DNA of 64,000 nt from Wocania arenilitoris (lineage in GTDB: Bacteria; Bacteroidota; Bacteroidia; Flavobacteriales; Flavobacteriaceae): assembly GCF_021728535.1 (NCBI RefSeq), contig NZ_JAKKDU010000007.1, positions 140,684 to 204,683 on the forward strand, read 5' to 3'. A program made the translations under genes and the position numbers. Positions 9,733 to 18,858 of this stretch are shown piece by piece. Positions within the stretch are counted from its first letter, which is position 1. Each line of letters starts with the position of its first letter. Below the pieces are notes generated by a model. It saw only the letters and a program-made list of their open reading frames with translations. It ran no database searches and was not told the DNA's origin.

Positions 9733-10557
9733 TTATAAATCTCGTTTTTTTAATAATCTATACGATAAAAGGATAAATAGAATAGTCCAACCAATTACTA
9801 TTGCAAATTCATGCCAGTGTACTGCGTAATCATGAATAAATTCTTGGTTATCTGGCATTTTTGTAGCTGCAATTCTTAGAAAAGGTACATCTATTAATTT
9901 ATAAATAGATTTTAACGGAAAGAAATTTTGAATATTAGTAGCAATATCTTCAGTACTAAATTTCCATATAATACCATAAAAGATCCATTCTAGAATAAAT
10001 AATATAAATAAAAAGGCAAGTGCAAAAGCAGATCGTTTTACTAACATGCCTAAAAATAAACATAAGCTAAAAAAAGCAACAAGTTTTACAAAGTAAGCTA
10101 ATAGAAATTCGGTTTCTCTAATAATAATATTAAATTCATTATAGCTAGAGTAGTATAAGCCAATACATAAACTTAGTATAAAAATAATTATGGTTGAAAC
10201 CAAAGAAAAGAAAACTATGGTATAAAATTTTGATAGGATAAATTCTTTTTTGCTTAAACCATCAATTAGATTTTGTTTAATAGTTTTGTTACTATACTCA
10301 TTCCCAATCATACTTACCACTACAATGGCAAAAAACAGCTTAAAATGTGCAGCAAAATAAGTAACTAAATGCCAAATCATGGGAAAATTAAAAACCCCTA
10401 ATTCACCAAGTTCTAAAGTAAAGTATCCGAAAAAAGGAATTTTAAAAGAAGATAGTAGTATTATAAACAGAGGCAGGACAAAAGACACAAAAATGAGTGT
10501 TTTACTAGTTCTATTAAGTAATAGTTTTTGTAATTCTAAATTTAAAAGGCGTAACAT
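9733..10557 (-). CDS. ABC-2-type transporter permease
   Basis: 274-residue polytopic inner-membrane protein with about six hydrophobic segments (TLIFVSFVLPLFIILLSSF near residue 20; FKLFFAIVVVSMIGNEYSN near 75; last helix IVIGWTILFILLSYRLL). The NEYSNKTIKQNLIDGLSKKEF segment between TM2 and TM3 is typical of ABC-2 permeases. It is co-oriented with and 30 bp downstream of the ATPase gene, so the two should form one exporter. Substrate unknown; membrane-stress or drug export families have this shape. The gene stops 31 bp before the next surface-protein start. Confidence 0.85.
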   Translation of the reverse strand: MLRLLNLELQKLLLNRTSKTLIFVSFVLPLFIILLSSFKIPFFGYFTLELGELGVFNFPMIWHLVTYFAAHFKLFFAIVVVSMIGNEYSNKTIKQNLIDGLSKKEFILSKFYTIVFFSLVSTIIIFILSLCIGLYYSSYNEFNIIIRETEFLLAYFVKLVAFFSLCLFLGMLVKRSAFALAFLFILFILEWIFYGIIWKFSTEDIATNIQNFFPLKSIYKLIDVPFLRIAATKMPDNQEFIHDYAVHWHEFAIVIGWTILFILLSYRLLKKRDL

Positions 10558-10587
10558 ATAGTTAATATATTTTGGTTGGGTTAGTTT

Positions 10588-11484
10588 TTATTTATTATCT
10601 GTTAATTGTAAAAATTGCTCTTCTAAACTTTCTTTACGTTGCACTAAGTGGGTTAGTATTATATTGTTTTCAAAAAGATATTTATTAAAATCTTCAGATT
10701 TTATAGGCTCATTTAAAAAAGCAGAAATTAATCCATCTTTTTCTTTAATCGATTTGAAAGAAGTGTTTTTTTCTAAAAGCTTAATCAATTCACTTTGGTT
10801 ATTACATTTTAATTCAAAAAAACCATGGCTGGAAGTCATTTCGTCTACACGACCCGAATACAGTTTTACACCTTTGCGCAATACAACAACATGAGAGCAT
10901 ACTTTTTCAACTTCATCTAATAAATGCGAAGCCAATAAAATGGTAGTACCTTTTTCTGCAATTTGTTTAATAATTTCTCTTATTTGATGAATTCCTTGTG
11001 GATCTAATCCATTTGTAGGTTCATCTAAAATTAAAATTTCAGGATCGTTTAACAAAGCAGAAGCTATGGCTAAACGTTGTTTCATCCCCAAAGAGTAGGT
11101 TCTAAACTTACTATCTTTCCGTTCTAATAAACCAACAATTTCAAGCTTTTCTTCAACTTTACTATAATCTACACCTTTTATTTTGCAAACCAGTTTTAAA
11201 TTTTGAGTTGCCGTCATATAGGGATAAAAATTTGGGCGCTCGATAATAGCTCCAACTTTTTTTAACGCATCGTGTGTTGTTGTTTGTCCATCAAACCATT
11301 TAAAATCGCCATGTGTTTTATTAACAACATTTAAAACAACACCCAGAGTAGTAGATTTTCCACTTCCGTTAGGCCCTAAAATACCATAAACGTTGCCCTT
11401 ATTAATGGTAAATGATAAATCTTTAACTGCAGTTAGGTACCCAAATTTTTTGGTAAGATTATTAATTGTAAGAATTGGTTCCAA
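10588..11484 (-). CDS. ABC transporter ATP-binding protein
   Basis: Walker A (GILGPNGSGKSTT), Q-loop region, signature (YSLGMKQRLAIASALL) and Walker B (EILILDEPTNGLD) followed by the H-loop (LLASHLLDEVE). This is a complete nucleotide-binding domain for the permease immediately downstream. The family usually begins a few residues before ILTINNLTKKFG, so I place the start at TTG 11484 (298 aa). An in-frame ATG at 11583 would add 33 atypical residues and would overlap the region upstream of the divergent gene. The C-terminal ~90 residues after the ABC core are common in gliding- or bacitracin-type export ATPases. Confidence 0.85.
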   Translation of the reverse strand: MEPILTINNLTKKFGYLTAVKDLSFTINKGNVYGILGPNGSGKSTTLGVVLNVVNKTHGDFKWFDGQTTTHDALKKVGAIIERPNFYPYMTATQNLKLVCKIKGVDYSKVEEKLEIVGLLERKDSKFRTYSLGMKQRLAIASALLNDPEILILDEPTNGLDPQGIHQIREIIKQIAEKGTTILLASHLLDEVEKVCSHVVVLRKGVKLYSGRVDEMTSSHGFFELKCNNQSELIKLLEKNTSFKSIKEKDGLISAFLNEPIKSEDFNKYLFENNIILTHLVQRKESLEEQFLQLTDNK

Positions 11485-11606
11485 GATGTGTGGTTTTTTA
11501 TGCTGAAAAAAATCAACAAGGTTAGTTATTAAAGTATGACGATACTCTGTATATTTTGTTACAAGATTATAAATTAAAAGCATTAAATTTGAATAACCTT
11601 ATATAT

Positions 11607-12665
11607 ATGCAAGATTTAAAAATATCTAAAAAAAAGCCATCGTTTCCAATAACCGATAAACTACACGAATACCTTTCTCGATATAATAGAGATATAGAGA
11701 TTCCTATTTTTTATGATGATTTGTTACGTTTTCAAGGTTCTGTTGTAGTTTATGATAAAGATGATAAAGATACTTTATGGATTCGTGTTTACTACAATGA
11801 TTATGAAAGAGAAGAGATAGATTTATCTCTAAAAAAGGTGTATACTATTTTGCATTCTGATGGAAATGAAAGTACTATTCCTTTTTTAAATGTTGATGCC
11901 ATTGATTATTGCACGTTTGGAAACTCAAAACCATTTAGAATAAAAATCAGAAATATTTTAAATGATAATTACACTTATTTTTACATAAAAACTGCTGATG
12001 CCTCTCGTATTTATGGTTTAGAGTTAGAGCATATGCTATCGCCTTACAACTTAAATTTTTTGGTTTATAAAAACACCTTAATTGAAGAGCATATTGCAGG
12101 GATTCCGGGTGATGAGTTTATAAAAAATATGTTACCTAATTGTAGTAAATCTGAAAAATCTCAAATAGCCAAAGAGTTTGTAAAGTTTAATGAGCGCTGT
12201 ATGATTAGGCTTTTAGGCGATATGCGATCTTACAATTACGTTATTGTACCAACACACGATTTTGATCATGTGGTGTACAATATTAGAGCTATTGATTTTG
12301 ATCAGCAGTCTTACGAGGGTAAGTTTAATATTTATAGGCCACAGTTTTTTAAGGAAAATTTAAAAATGGTGGATATAGTTTCTGAAAGTTTTCAGAAATT
12401 TTCGATTGATCAGTATAAAATTGAAGAACGTTCTATACTTGTAAAACGTTTAAAAAGCTTTAATGTTAGAGTTAATAAATTGTTAGATTGTATGCTTAGC
12501 GACTCTATATCTAAAGAAGAGAATATAGATTTACTTAAAATGAAAATTTTCGATTATACACAAGACGTAAAATTTAAGCGTTGTAAAAATATGGGGCAAA
12601 TTCTTAAAGCAGCTTTAGAGTTTTTAGTAAGAAATTATGAAGATGTAAACCTTAAAAGACCTTAG
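11607..12665 (+). CDS. Conserved hypothetical protein, possibly kinase-like fold
   Basis: 352 residues from ATG 11607; an upstream in-frame TTG at 11556 would overlap the divergent ABC gene region. No signal peptide or membrane segment. The C-terminal half contains FNERCMIRLLGDMRSYNYV followed by YNIRAIDFDQQSYEGK. The spacing of an N-x-x-V loop and an I-D-F-D motif resembles the catalytic loop and metal-binding DFD/DFG of kinase-like folds such as HipA or fructosamine kinases, but the glycine-rich N-lobe loop is not obvious. I do not recognise a named family. It is transcribed divergently from the ABC exporter and convergently with the pRiA4b-like gene, ending 6 bp from its stop. Confidence 0.7.
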   Translation: MQDLKISKKKPSFPITDKLHEYLSRYNRDIEIPIFYDDLLRFQGSVVVYDKDDKDTLWIRVYYNDYEREEIDLSLKKVYTILHSDGNESTIPFLNVDAIDYCTFGNSKPFRIKIRNILNDNYTYFYIKTADASRIYGLELEHMLSPYNLNFLVYKNTLIEEHIAGIPGDEFIKNMLPNCSKSEKSQIAKEFVKFNERCMIRLLGDMRSYNYVIVPTHDFDHVVYNIRAIDFDQQSYEGKFNIYRPQFFKENLKMVDIVSESFQKFSIDQYKIEERSILVKRLKSFNVRVNKLLDCMLSDSISKEENIDLLKMKIFDYTQDVKFKRCKNMGQILKAALEFLVRNYEDVNLKRP

Positions 12666-12671
12666 AGACAA

Positions 12672-13184
12672 TTAATTCCAATTTTCATCAAAATCTAAAT
12701 TATCGTAATCGTCAATATCTAATTCGTCTTCAAACTCATTAAAATCATCGTCTTCGTCGGCTTCAAATAATTTCTCAGGTGCTTGGTCTGGTACTTGACC
12801 TTGTACAAACATAAGGTTAGGATAATTAAATCCTTCTTCTTCCTCAACAATTTCGGCAAGTTCAACATAAAAAGTCCACATGCTTAAAAAATCGTAAACG
12901 TAAATTAATTTTGTTTGGGCTTCGTGTACAACACTATCTAAAGATGTTTCGTTCATTAAACGAGCCGAATTATCATCACTTAAATCGAATAAAGAAATTT
13001 CTTCACCTTGATCCCATTGGTCGTTACTAACATAAAATGATGCCATTTCAGTACCATCAAACCCAAAAGATTGAGTAATGATATTATGTAAATCTTCTAG
13101 AGTGTCAGTTTCTCGGATTTCTAAATCACGAAAAATATCATCTTCGGTATCATTATCAAGTATAACTCTAAATCTGTAAATCAT
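12672..13184 (-). CDS. pRiA4b ORF-3-like protein
   Basis: 170 residues. The N-terminal part (MIYRFRVILDNDTEDDIFRD, then TDTLEDLHNIITQSFGFDG, MASFYVSNDQW) matches the plasmid pRiA4b ORF-3 / IS1096 TnpR-like fold common in Bacteroidetes genomes. The last ~35 residues are extremely acidic (FEADEDDDFNEFEDELDIDD). Cytoplasmic; molecular role not established for the family. Start supported by the ATG at 13184 and the conserved opening beta strand. Its 3' end faces the 3' end of the plus-strand gene, so the two genes converge. Confidence 0.75.
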   Translation of the reverse strand: MIYRFRVILDNDTEDDIFRDLEIRETDTLEDLHNIITQSFGFDGTEMASFYVSNDQWDQGEEISLFDLSDDNSARLMNETSLDSVVHEAQTKLIYVYDFLSMWTFYVELAEIVEEEEGFNYPNLMFVQGQVPDQAPEKLFEADEDDDFNEFEDELDIDDYDNLDFDENWN

Positions 13185-13222
13185 TCTAAAAAATTATTGA
13201 TGCAAAGATAAGTCTTTTTGTA

Positions 13223-14236
13223 TTATTTACTAAAACGATGTAAAGTAAAAGTCATAGCGCTTAACAGAAAAAATGCACCTATTTGATGGGCAATTCCTAA
13301 CCATAACGGAACTGCAAATATTAAGGTTAAAACACCTAATAAAAATTGAAACCCAACTAATATTAACAGTACATATATGCCTTTTTTTTGTAGGCTTGAA
13401 AGGGTTAATTTACGAGCTTTAAACCATATAAATGCAATAGAAATAACAACTAAATATGCTAAAATTCTATGAATAAATTGAATACCACTTGGGTTTTCAA
13501 TTAAATTTTTATAAAAAGGATTAAGTGTATAAACTGTGTGATGAATAAATTTACCTTCATTCATTAAAGGCCAGTGGTTATGTAATAAACCGGCTTTTAA
13601 ACCAGCAACAAAAGCACCATAAATTATTTGAATTATAAGAATAAAGTAACTGAAAATGATGAGATTTCTAAACTTTATGTTTATTGATTTTTTATTCGGA
13701 TAAAGCAAATCTAATGCTACCCAAAGTGTTGCTGCAAAAGTTAAGAAGGCTGTAATTAAATGGGCGGCTAAGCGGTAATGACTTACATCTGGTCTATCTA
13801 CCAAACCACTTTTAACCATATACCAACCTAAAAAACCTTGAAATCCACCTAAAGCCAATAATACCAAGCACTTTTTAATCGTTTTTTTTGTAAGTTGTTT
13901 GGTTACAAGAAAATATAAAAACGGAGTTATAAAAACTAAACCAATAACTCTACCAATTAGTCTATGTAACCATTCCCAAAAGTAAATGCTTTTAAAATTG
14001 TCAATGGTAAAGTGTGAGTGTAACTTTTGGTATTCTGGGTACTGCTTATACAATTCAAAAGCTTCTTGCCACTCGGTACTATTTAGTGGTGGAATGGTGC
14101 CTGTTATTAATTTATAATTTGATATAGATAAGCCAGAATCTGTTAATCTAGTAATACCGCCTACAATTACCATTATAAAAATGAGAATACATCCAGTAAA
14201 TAACCAATAAATAACTTTTTTGTTGTCTTTTTTCAT
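13223..14236 (-). CDS. ctaA: Heme A synthase (COX15/CtaA)
   Basis: 337 residues with eight predicted membrane helices and the family opening VIYWLFTGCILIFIMVIVGGITRLTDSGLS. Conserved histidines occur in HSHFTIDNFK, FWEWLHRLIGRV, VSHYRLAAHL, FIHHTVY, FIHRILAYL and GIAHQIGA; paired helices carry the heme-ligand histidines. The enzyme oxidises the C8 methyl of heme O to heme A for aa3-type cytochrome oxidase in the inner membrane. It overlaps nothing but sits 1 bp from the GNAT gene stop, forming a tight minus-strand set with GNAT and cca. Confidence 0.93.
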   Translation of the reverse strand: MKKDNKKVIYWLFTGCILIFIMVIVGGITRLTDSGLSISNYKLITGTIPPLNSTEWQEAFELYKQYPEYQKLHSHFTIDNFKSIYFWEWLHRLIGRVIGLVFITPFLYFLVTKQLTKKTIKKCLVLLALGGFQGFLGWYMVKSGLVDRPDVSHYRLAAHLITAFLTFAATLWVALDLLYPNKKSINIKFRNLIIFSYFILIIQIIYGAFVAGLKAGLLHNHWPLMNEGKFIHHTVYTLNPFYKNLIENPSGIQFIHRILAYLVVISIAFIWFKARKLTLSSLQKKGIYVLLILVGFQFLLGVLTLIFAVPLWLGIAHQIGAFFLLSAMTFTLHRFSK

Positions 14237-14237
14237 G

Positions 14238-14690
14238 CTACATAATCTCTTTTTTGAAACATAAACTGTTTGCCATGTTTTTATAAGGGTAGAAATTAGG
14301 AATAATTGTATAGTTGTTTTTTTTGTAAAATTGAATTGCTTCAGTTTGTTTCTTTCCAGTTTCTAAAACACAAGTATTATACCCTATCTCTTTACTCCAA
14401 ATTTCTAATTCGTTTAATATTTTAGAAGCTACACCTTCATTTCTATAATTAGAATTTGTGTACATTCGTTTTATTTCTGCACTATTTTTATCAAATTTTT
14501 TAAAAGCACCACAGCCAACAGGAACATTTTTATAATAAGCAACGACAACATACTTTAAAATATCAATATTATTATATTGATTGTAAAAATCGTGGTCATC
14601 TCCGTCCACAGTTTTTAAGTAGAAATTAAGTTTTTTAACCAAACTAGCAAAGTCAGTGTTGTTAAAATCTGTTCTAACCAATTTTAGCAT
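14238..14690 (-). CDS. GNAT family N-acetyltransferase
   Basis: 150 residues with the GNAT core: beta4 VGCGAFKKFDKNSAEIKRMY, acetyl-CoA motif YRNEGVASKILNELE (R/Q-x-x-G-x-A type), and the beta5-alpha4 segment VLETGKKQTEAIQFYKKNNY. Cytoplasmic acyltransferase using acetyl-CoA; acceptor unknown. The ATG at 14690 is 2 bp after the TGA of cca and the stop is 1 bp from ctaA, so it is translated within this compact group. Confidence 0.85.
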   Translation of the reverse strand: MLKLVRTDFNNTDFASLVKKLNFYLKTVDGDDHDFYNQYNNIDILKYVVVAYYKNVPVGCGAFKKFDKNSAEIKRMYTNSNYRNEGVASKILNELEIWSKEIGYNTCVLETGKKQTEAIQFYKKNNYTIIPNFYPYKNMANSLCFKKEIM

Positions 14691-14692
14691 AT

Positions 14693-16111
14693 TCAGACAT
14701 TTGTTTTTAAGCCTAAACGTTCGCCTTCTTTTAGCATTAAATTAAAAGCGGCATCGTGCTCGTTAGGTATTTCTCCTTCTAAAATAGCTTCTTTTATAAC
14801 TTCTTTAATAAGCCCAATTTCGCGAGATGGCTTTATATTAAAGGTTTTCATAATTTCCTCACCAGAAATTGGTGGTTGAAAATTACGAACATGGTCGCGT
14901 GCTTCAACTTCAATTATTTTATCTCTAACAATTTTAAAATTATTGTGGTATTTATTGAATTTTTTCGGATTTTTGGTCGTTATGTCTGCTTCGCAAAGCG
15001 TCATTAAATCTTCTACATAATCACCAGCATCAAAAACTAAACGGCGCACAGCAGAATCGGTTACAATATCTTGAGCTAGTACAATAGGGCGTGAGCTCAT
15101 AAGTACCATTTTTTGAACAAATTTCATTTTATCATTTAATGGCATTTTAAGTCTTTTGAATAAATGATAAACCATTTTTGAGCCTTCAAATTCATGACCA
15201 TGAAATGTCCAACCTACTTTTTTACTAAACTTTTTTGTTGGTGCTTTGCCAATATCGTGTAACAGAGCAGCCCATCGTAGCCAAATGTTCTCAGTATGTT
15301 TTGCAATATTATCAACAACTTCTAAAGTGTGATAAAAATTATCTTTATGGCGTTGTCCTTCTATTTCATCAATACCTTTTAATGCAGTAATTTCTGGTAA
15401 AATATAGTTTAATAGTCCTGTTTTTTCTAATAATAAAAAACCAGTTGAAGGTGTTTTGCTTTCTAAGATTTTATTTAATTCTACAACAATACGCTCGTTA
15501 GTTATAATTTTAATTCTGTGGTTGTTTTTTGAAATAGATTTTAACGATTCGTCTTCAATTTTAAAATTGAGTTGAGTAGCAAAACGTATAGCCCTCATCA
15601 TTCTTAAAGGGTCATCACTATAGGTTATATCTGGATTTAAAGGGGTTCTTATTATTTCATTTTTTAAATCTTCAATACCATTAAACGGATCAAGTAAATC
15701 TCCAAGTTTGTTCTTGTTTAAATCTAAAGCTAGTGCATTTATAGTAAAATCTCTACGATTTTGATCGTCTTTCAATGAGCCGTTTTCAACAATTGGGTTT
15801 CTGCTGTTTTCGTTATAAGATTCTTTTCTAGCACCAACAAATTCTATTTCAATATCATCGTACCGTAACATGGCAGTACCATAGGTTTTAAATATTTGAA
15901 CCTTGGGTTTGTTAGGTAAGTTTTTAGCTACTTGCTTAGCAAGCTCAATACCGCTACCAATAGCAACAATATCGATATCTTTAGCGTTGCCACGATTTAA
16001 TATGTAATCACGCACAAAGCCACCAATTACATAACTGTCTAAATTTAATTCTTTAGCAGATTGCGATATAACCTTAAAAATAGGATGCTTGAGTGCGGTT
16101 TTATAATTCAT
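14693..16111 (-). CDS. cca: CCA tRNA nucleotidyltransferase with HD domain
   Basis: 472 residues. Nucleotidyltransferase head: SYVIGGFVRDYILNRGNAKD then IDIVAIGSG, with the metal-binding D-x-D in KDIDIVA and the RRDFTINALALDL motif. The RNA-binding domain (DPLRMMRAIRFATQLNF) is followed by an HD domain (RWAALLHDIGKAPTKK, FHGHEFEG). Adds CCA to tRNA 3' ends, needed here because the tRNA-Leu in this window does not encode CCA. Stop is TGA, proving TGA is used as a normal stop codon in this genome. In flavobacteria a YrdC/Sua5 gene often sits beside cca, as here in decayed form. Confidence 0.93.
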   Translation of the reverse strand: MNYKTALKHPIFKVISQSAKELNLDSYVIGGFVRDYILNRGNAKDIDIVAIGSGIELAKQVAKNLPNKPKVQIFKTYGTAMLRYDDIEIEFVGARKESYNENSRNPIVENGSLKDDQNRRDFTINALALDLNKNKLGDLLDPFNGIEDLKNEIIRTPLNPDITYSDDPLRMMRAIRFATQLNFKIEDESLKSISKNNHRIKIITNERIVVELNKILESKTPSTGFLLLEKTGLLNYILPEITALKGIDEIEGQRHKDNFYHTLEVVDNIAKHTENIWLRWAALLHDIGKAPTKKFSKKVGWTFHGHEFEGSKMVYHLFKRLKMPLNDKMKFVQKMVLMSSRPIVLAQDIVTDSAVRRLVFDAGDYVEDLMTLCEADITTKNPKKFNKYHNNFKIVRDKIIEVEARDHVRNFQPPISGEEIMKTFNIKPSREIGLIKEVIKEAILEGEIPNEHDAAFNLMLKEGERLGLKTNV

Positions 16112-16187
16112 TTATTAAATTCCAAAAATTTAATTCCAAACTCCAAACCAATATTGATTGGAATTTAGTACTTGAAATTTGAGTCTT

Positions 16188-16747
16188 TTATTTTCGTATA
16201 ATCTTTACAATACCACTATTACTCAATTTAATAATTGAAGAGGGTTTGTTGCAGATTTTTTCGTGATGCAAATTTACAACATAGTCTACACCTTTTAAAA
16301 TAGCAGGACTTATTTCTTTAAATGATTTTGGAGTAGGTTAGTCACTAATATTTGCAGAAGTTGAAACGAAAGCATCGTTAAGTTTCCTAATTAATTGATA
16401 ACAAAAATAATCATCAGGAATTCGTATTGAAACGGTACCATCATTAGCCATTAAATTTGAAGCAAAATTTTGTGCTTCGTCGTAAATTATTGTAATTGGT
16501 TTATCTGAAATTTCAATAATACTATATGCGGCTTCGGGTATAGTTTTCACATATTTTTTAGCATTCTTTCATCAGATACTAAACAAATCAATGGTTTGGT
16601 GATTTCGCGTTGTTTTAAATTATATATTTTTTTTACAGCCTCTGGGTTAGTAGCATCGCAACCAATGCTTCAAAAAGTATCAGTTGGGTAAAGTATAAGT
16701 CCTCCATTTTTTAATATCTGTAGGGCTTTGTTTAATTGGTTTTGTAT
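16188..16747 (-). pseudogene. Decayed threonylcarbamoyl-AMP synthase (YrdC/Sua5 family)
   Basis: Three reading frames together give a YrdC domain of normal length (~186 codons). First frame: ALQILKNGGLILYPTDTF, then an in-frame TGA (16672-16670) where the family has Trp (TDT-x-W), then SIGCDATNPEAVKKIYNLKQ. Frame changes at an A6 run (16554-16559), consistent with loss of one A. Second frame: YVKTIPEAAYSIIEI ... STSANISD, then TAA (16340-16338) where CAA would give DQPTPKSFKEIS. The frame begins at ATA (16747-16745) where an ATG is expected, right at the stop of the upstream gene. Family role: makes threonylcarbamoyl-AMP for tRNA t6A, normally essential, so an intact copy should exist elsewhere if this sequence is correct. 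Confidence 0.85.
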
Positions 16748-17744
16748 TAATCAGATTTAAAAATTTTTAATAATTTATTATCCTCAGGATTAATTAAATA
16801 AGGGTTTTCTTCATTAAGAAGCTTTCCGTTCAAAACTTTTTCATAGAGTTTAAGATAATTATTTGTCATTACTTTAGCATTAAAGCAATCCTTAGCATAT
16901 TCATGGCAATATTTTGGAGAAAAGTCACTGTTTTTTATAGCATAAATTATTTCTTTCAGAGAATTACTTGTAAATCCAACATCTTTAATAATAAGTTCTT
17001 TTAAAGAACCATATGATGTTGAGTAAACAGGGCTACCATAAAATAAACTTTCAATAGCAGCTAAGCCAAAAGGTTCATGCCATTTTACAGGAAAAACTAA
17101 CCCTTTAGATGAGCTTACTATTTTAGATTTTAAAGTGTTATCTACCATGCCTAAGTATTTTATTTTGAATTAAAAAGATATTTGAATCCTCTTTTTATAT
17201 TGGCTTCTGTCCATTTATTTCCACCCATAACCATTAGCTGATTATTAGTTTTTTTGCAATTTCGCAAGCTCCAGTTAAATTTTTTAATTTCCAAGATACT
17301 TTGCCTAAAAAATGAAGATAGGATCGTTCTTTATTTAAATCTATTTTTGGATAATCATCTCAATCCAATCCATTATATACGTAAGTCTTAGAATTATGCC
17401 TGAGAGCATGATTTTTAGATAAGAAAACGGATTGTTTATGTAGTTTTTCATCTGAATTATAATTACCATGTATCGTAATTAAATATGGTTTTTTTAAAGG
17501 TGTATAAATATTAAAATGGATATGCACTAAGTCTATATAATTTGGTATTTGATCATTTAAATCTTTGTTAGGGTCATAAATCAATGATTTTAGCAAAATC
17601 ACAATACGATCCTTTAGGTACTAGAAAGACTATGTCATGCCCTTGATTATGAAGTTCTTTTGCTAACCCCCAAATAACACGTTCGGTACCACCGTACTTA
17701 ACTGCAGGAATTTTTCCGCCTCTATCTACTATTAAAATTTTCAT
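16747..17744 (-). pseudogene. Decayed GT4-type glycosyltransferase
   Basis: Fragments in several frames assemble to one GT-B enzyme of about 330 residues: MKILIVDRGGKIPAVKYGGT, then ERVIWGLAKELHNQGHDI; after a frame change near 17590, DLVHIHFNIYTPLKKPYLI and YVYNGLD; TGA near 17355 where Trp is expected (NGLD-W-DDYPK); then LNKERSYLHFLGKVSWKLKN; frame changes near 17250 and 17165; and WHEPFGLAAIESLFYGSPV, the conserved E-x7-E donor-sugar motif. All indels are single A's in A runs. It faces the divergent FkbM gene and belonged to the sugar-transfer cluster. Not expected to make an active enzyme. Confidence 0.85.
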
Positions 17745-17909
17745 ATGGGCTATGGCTAAAAAAAATATAATGCATAAAAATATAGTTTTCCTATTATTAA
17801 GAACTAAGTTTTAGATTAATGTTTTATAAATAGAAAAAATTAAACTATAAGTTTATATATTATAATAAATTAAACTTGTTTATTTTTGACATGATTGAAA
17901 ATTGTATAA

Positions 17910-18842
17910 ATGAAGTTTGCTAATAAAGTTTTAAATGGATTATCCAGAATTACAAGAAAATTAGTTTATCATCGTAAACTAAACCAACTATATAAACATT
18001 TTAATAAATTATTTCTGTTTTTTGGTATTGAGCCTATTGTAACTGCTAAAATGCATGATGGGACAACAATGCTTGTAGATTTAAGTACGAAAACTGAAAG
18101 AATTTCATTCTATACTGGAAAATACGATCCAGATTTAATGGCTGTTATACAATCTCTATTTAATCCAGATTTTAGCTTTTTAGATATTGGAGGCAATATT
18201 GGATATTATTCTGTTGCTATGGGTAATTTTATCAGATTAAAAAATGCTAAAGGGAAAGTAGTCGCTTTTGAACCTTTTGAAGGAAACTATTTAAGACTTA
18301 AAAACAATTTAGCAGCTAATGATTTAAGTGAGATATGTGAGGTTAATAAATTTGGATTATCAAACAAAGTTAAAGAAACACAAATTACGTTGAGAGAAGA
18401 CTTTAAGCACGGGGCTAATACAGGAAATGCTGCCATAAAAACAAGTAAATCTATGGATGAAGGCTTTAAACTTTCTCCAATTAAACTTGAAACTTTAGAT
18501 GATATTTGGATTGAAAAATATAGTGATTTTGCTAATATAGATGTTGTAAAAATGGACATTGAAGGGCATGAAGATTTTTGTTTAGAAGGAGGAAAAGAAG
18601 TTTTTAGTAAGCATAGACCAACAATATTAATGGAAGTTAATAAGCCGTATTATGAAGCTCGAAAAGTTGAGTTAGACAATCGTTTTTTTCCACTTATCCC
18701 AGAGAATTATAATATTTATAAGCAAAATGGGGTGAAATGGAATCGTATAAAATCCTTAAATGAGTGCTCAACTCTAGATAATGTTTTTTTGATACCCATT
18801 GAAAAACTTAGATTAGATGGTTATAACGTTTTTGAAAAATAA
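17910..18842 (+). CDS. FkbM family methyltransferase
   Basis: 310 residues, no signal peptide. SAM-binding motif I FSFLDIGGNIGYYSVAMG, motif II VVAFEPFEGNYLRLKNNL, and the FkbM hallmark VVKMDIEGHEDFCLEGG. Probably O-methylates a sugar of the surface glycan made by the adjacent transferases; acceptor unknown. First gene of a plus-strand trio with spacing of 16 bp to the next gene. Transcribed divergently from the decayed GT4 gene, with a 165-bp AT-rich region between. Confidence 0.88.
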   Translation: MKFANKVLNGLSRITRKLVYHRKLNQLYKHFNKLFLFFGIEPIVTAKMHDGTTMLVDLSTKTERISFYTGKYDPDLMAVIQSLFNPDFSFLDIGGNIGYYSVAMGNFIRLKNAKGKVVAFEPFEGNYLRLKNNLAANDLSEICEVNKFGLSNKVKETQITLREDFKHGANTGNAAIKTSKSMDEGFKLSPIKLETLDDIWIEKYSDFANIDVVKMDIEGHEDFCLEGGKEVFSKHRPTILMEVNKPYYEARKVELDNRFFPLIPENYNIYKQNGVKWNRIKSLNECSTLDNVFLIPIEKLRLDGYNVFEK

Positions 18843-18858
18843 AATTTAAAGGCACTAG

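Noticed and set aside
16554..16559. Phase variation by homopolymer slippage
   Set aside because: Runs of only 4-8 A are too short for usual phase switching and the same gene has nonsense codons besides.
16188..17744. TGA read as Trp (codon reassignment or recoding), since two TGA codons fall at Trp positions
   Set aside because: cca next door ends in TGA exactly before the next gene, both genes also have frameshifts and a TAA, and the intact genes use TGG. Ordinary decay explains it.
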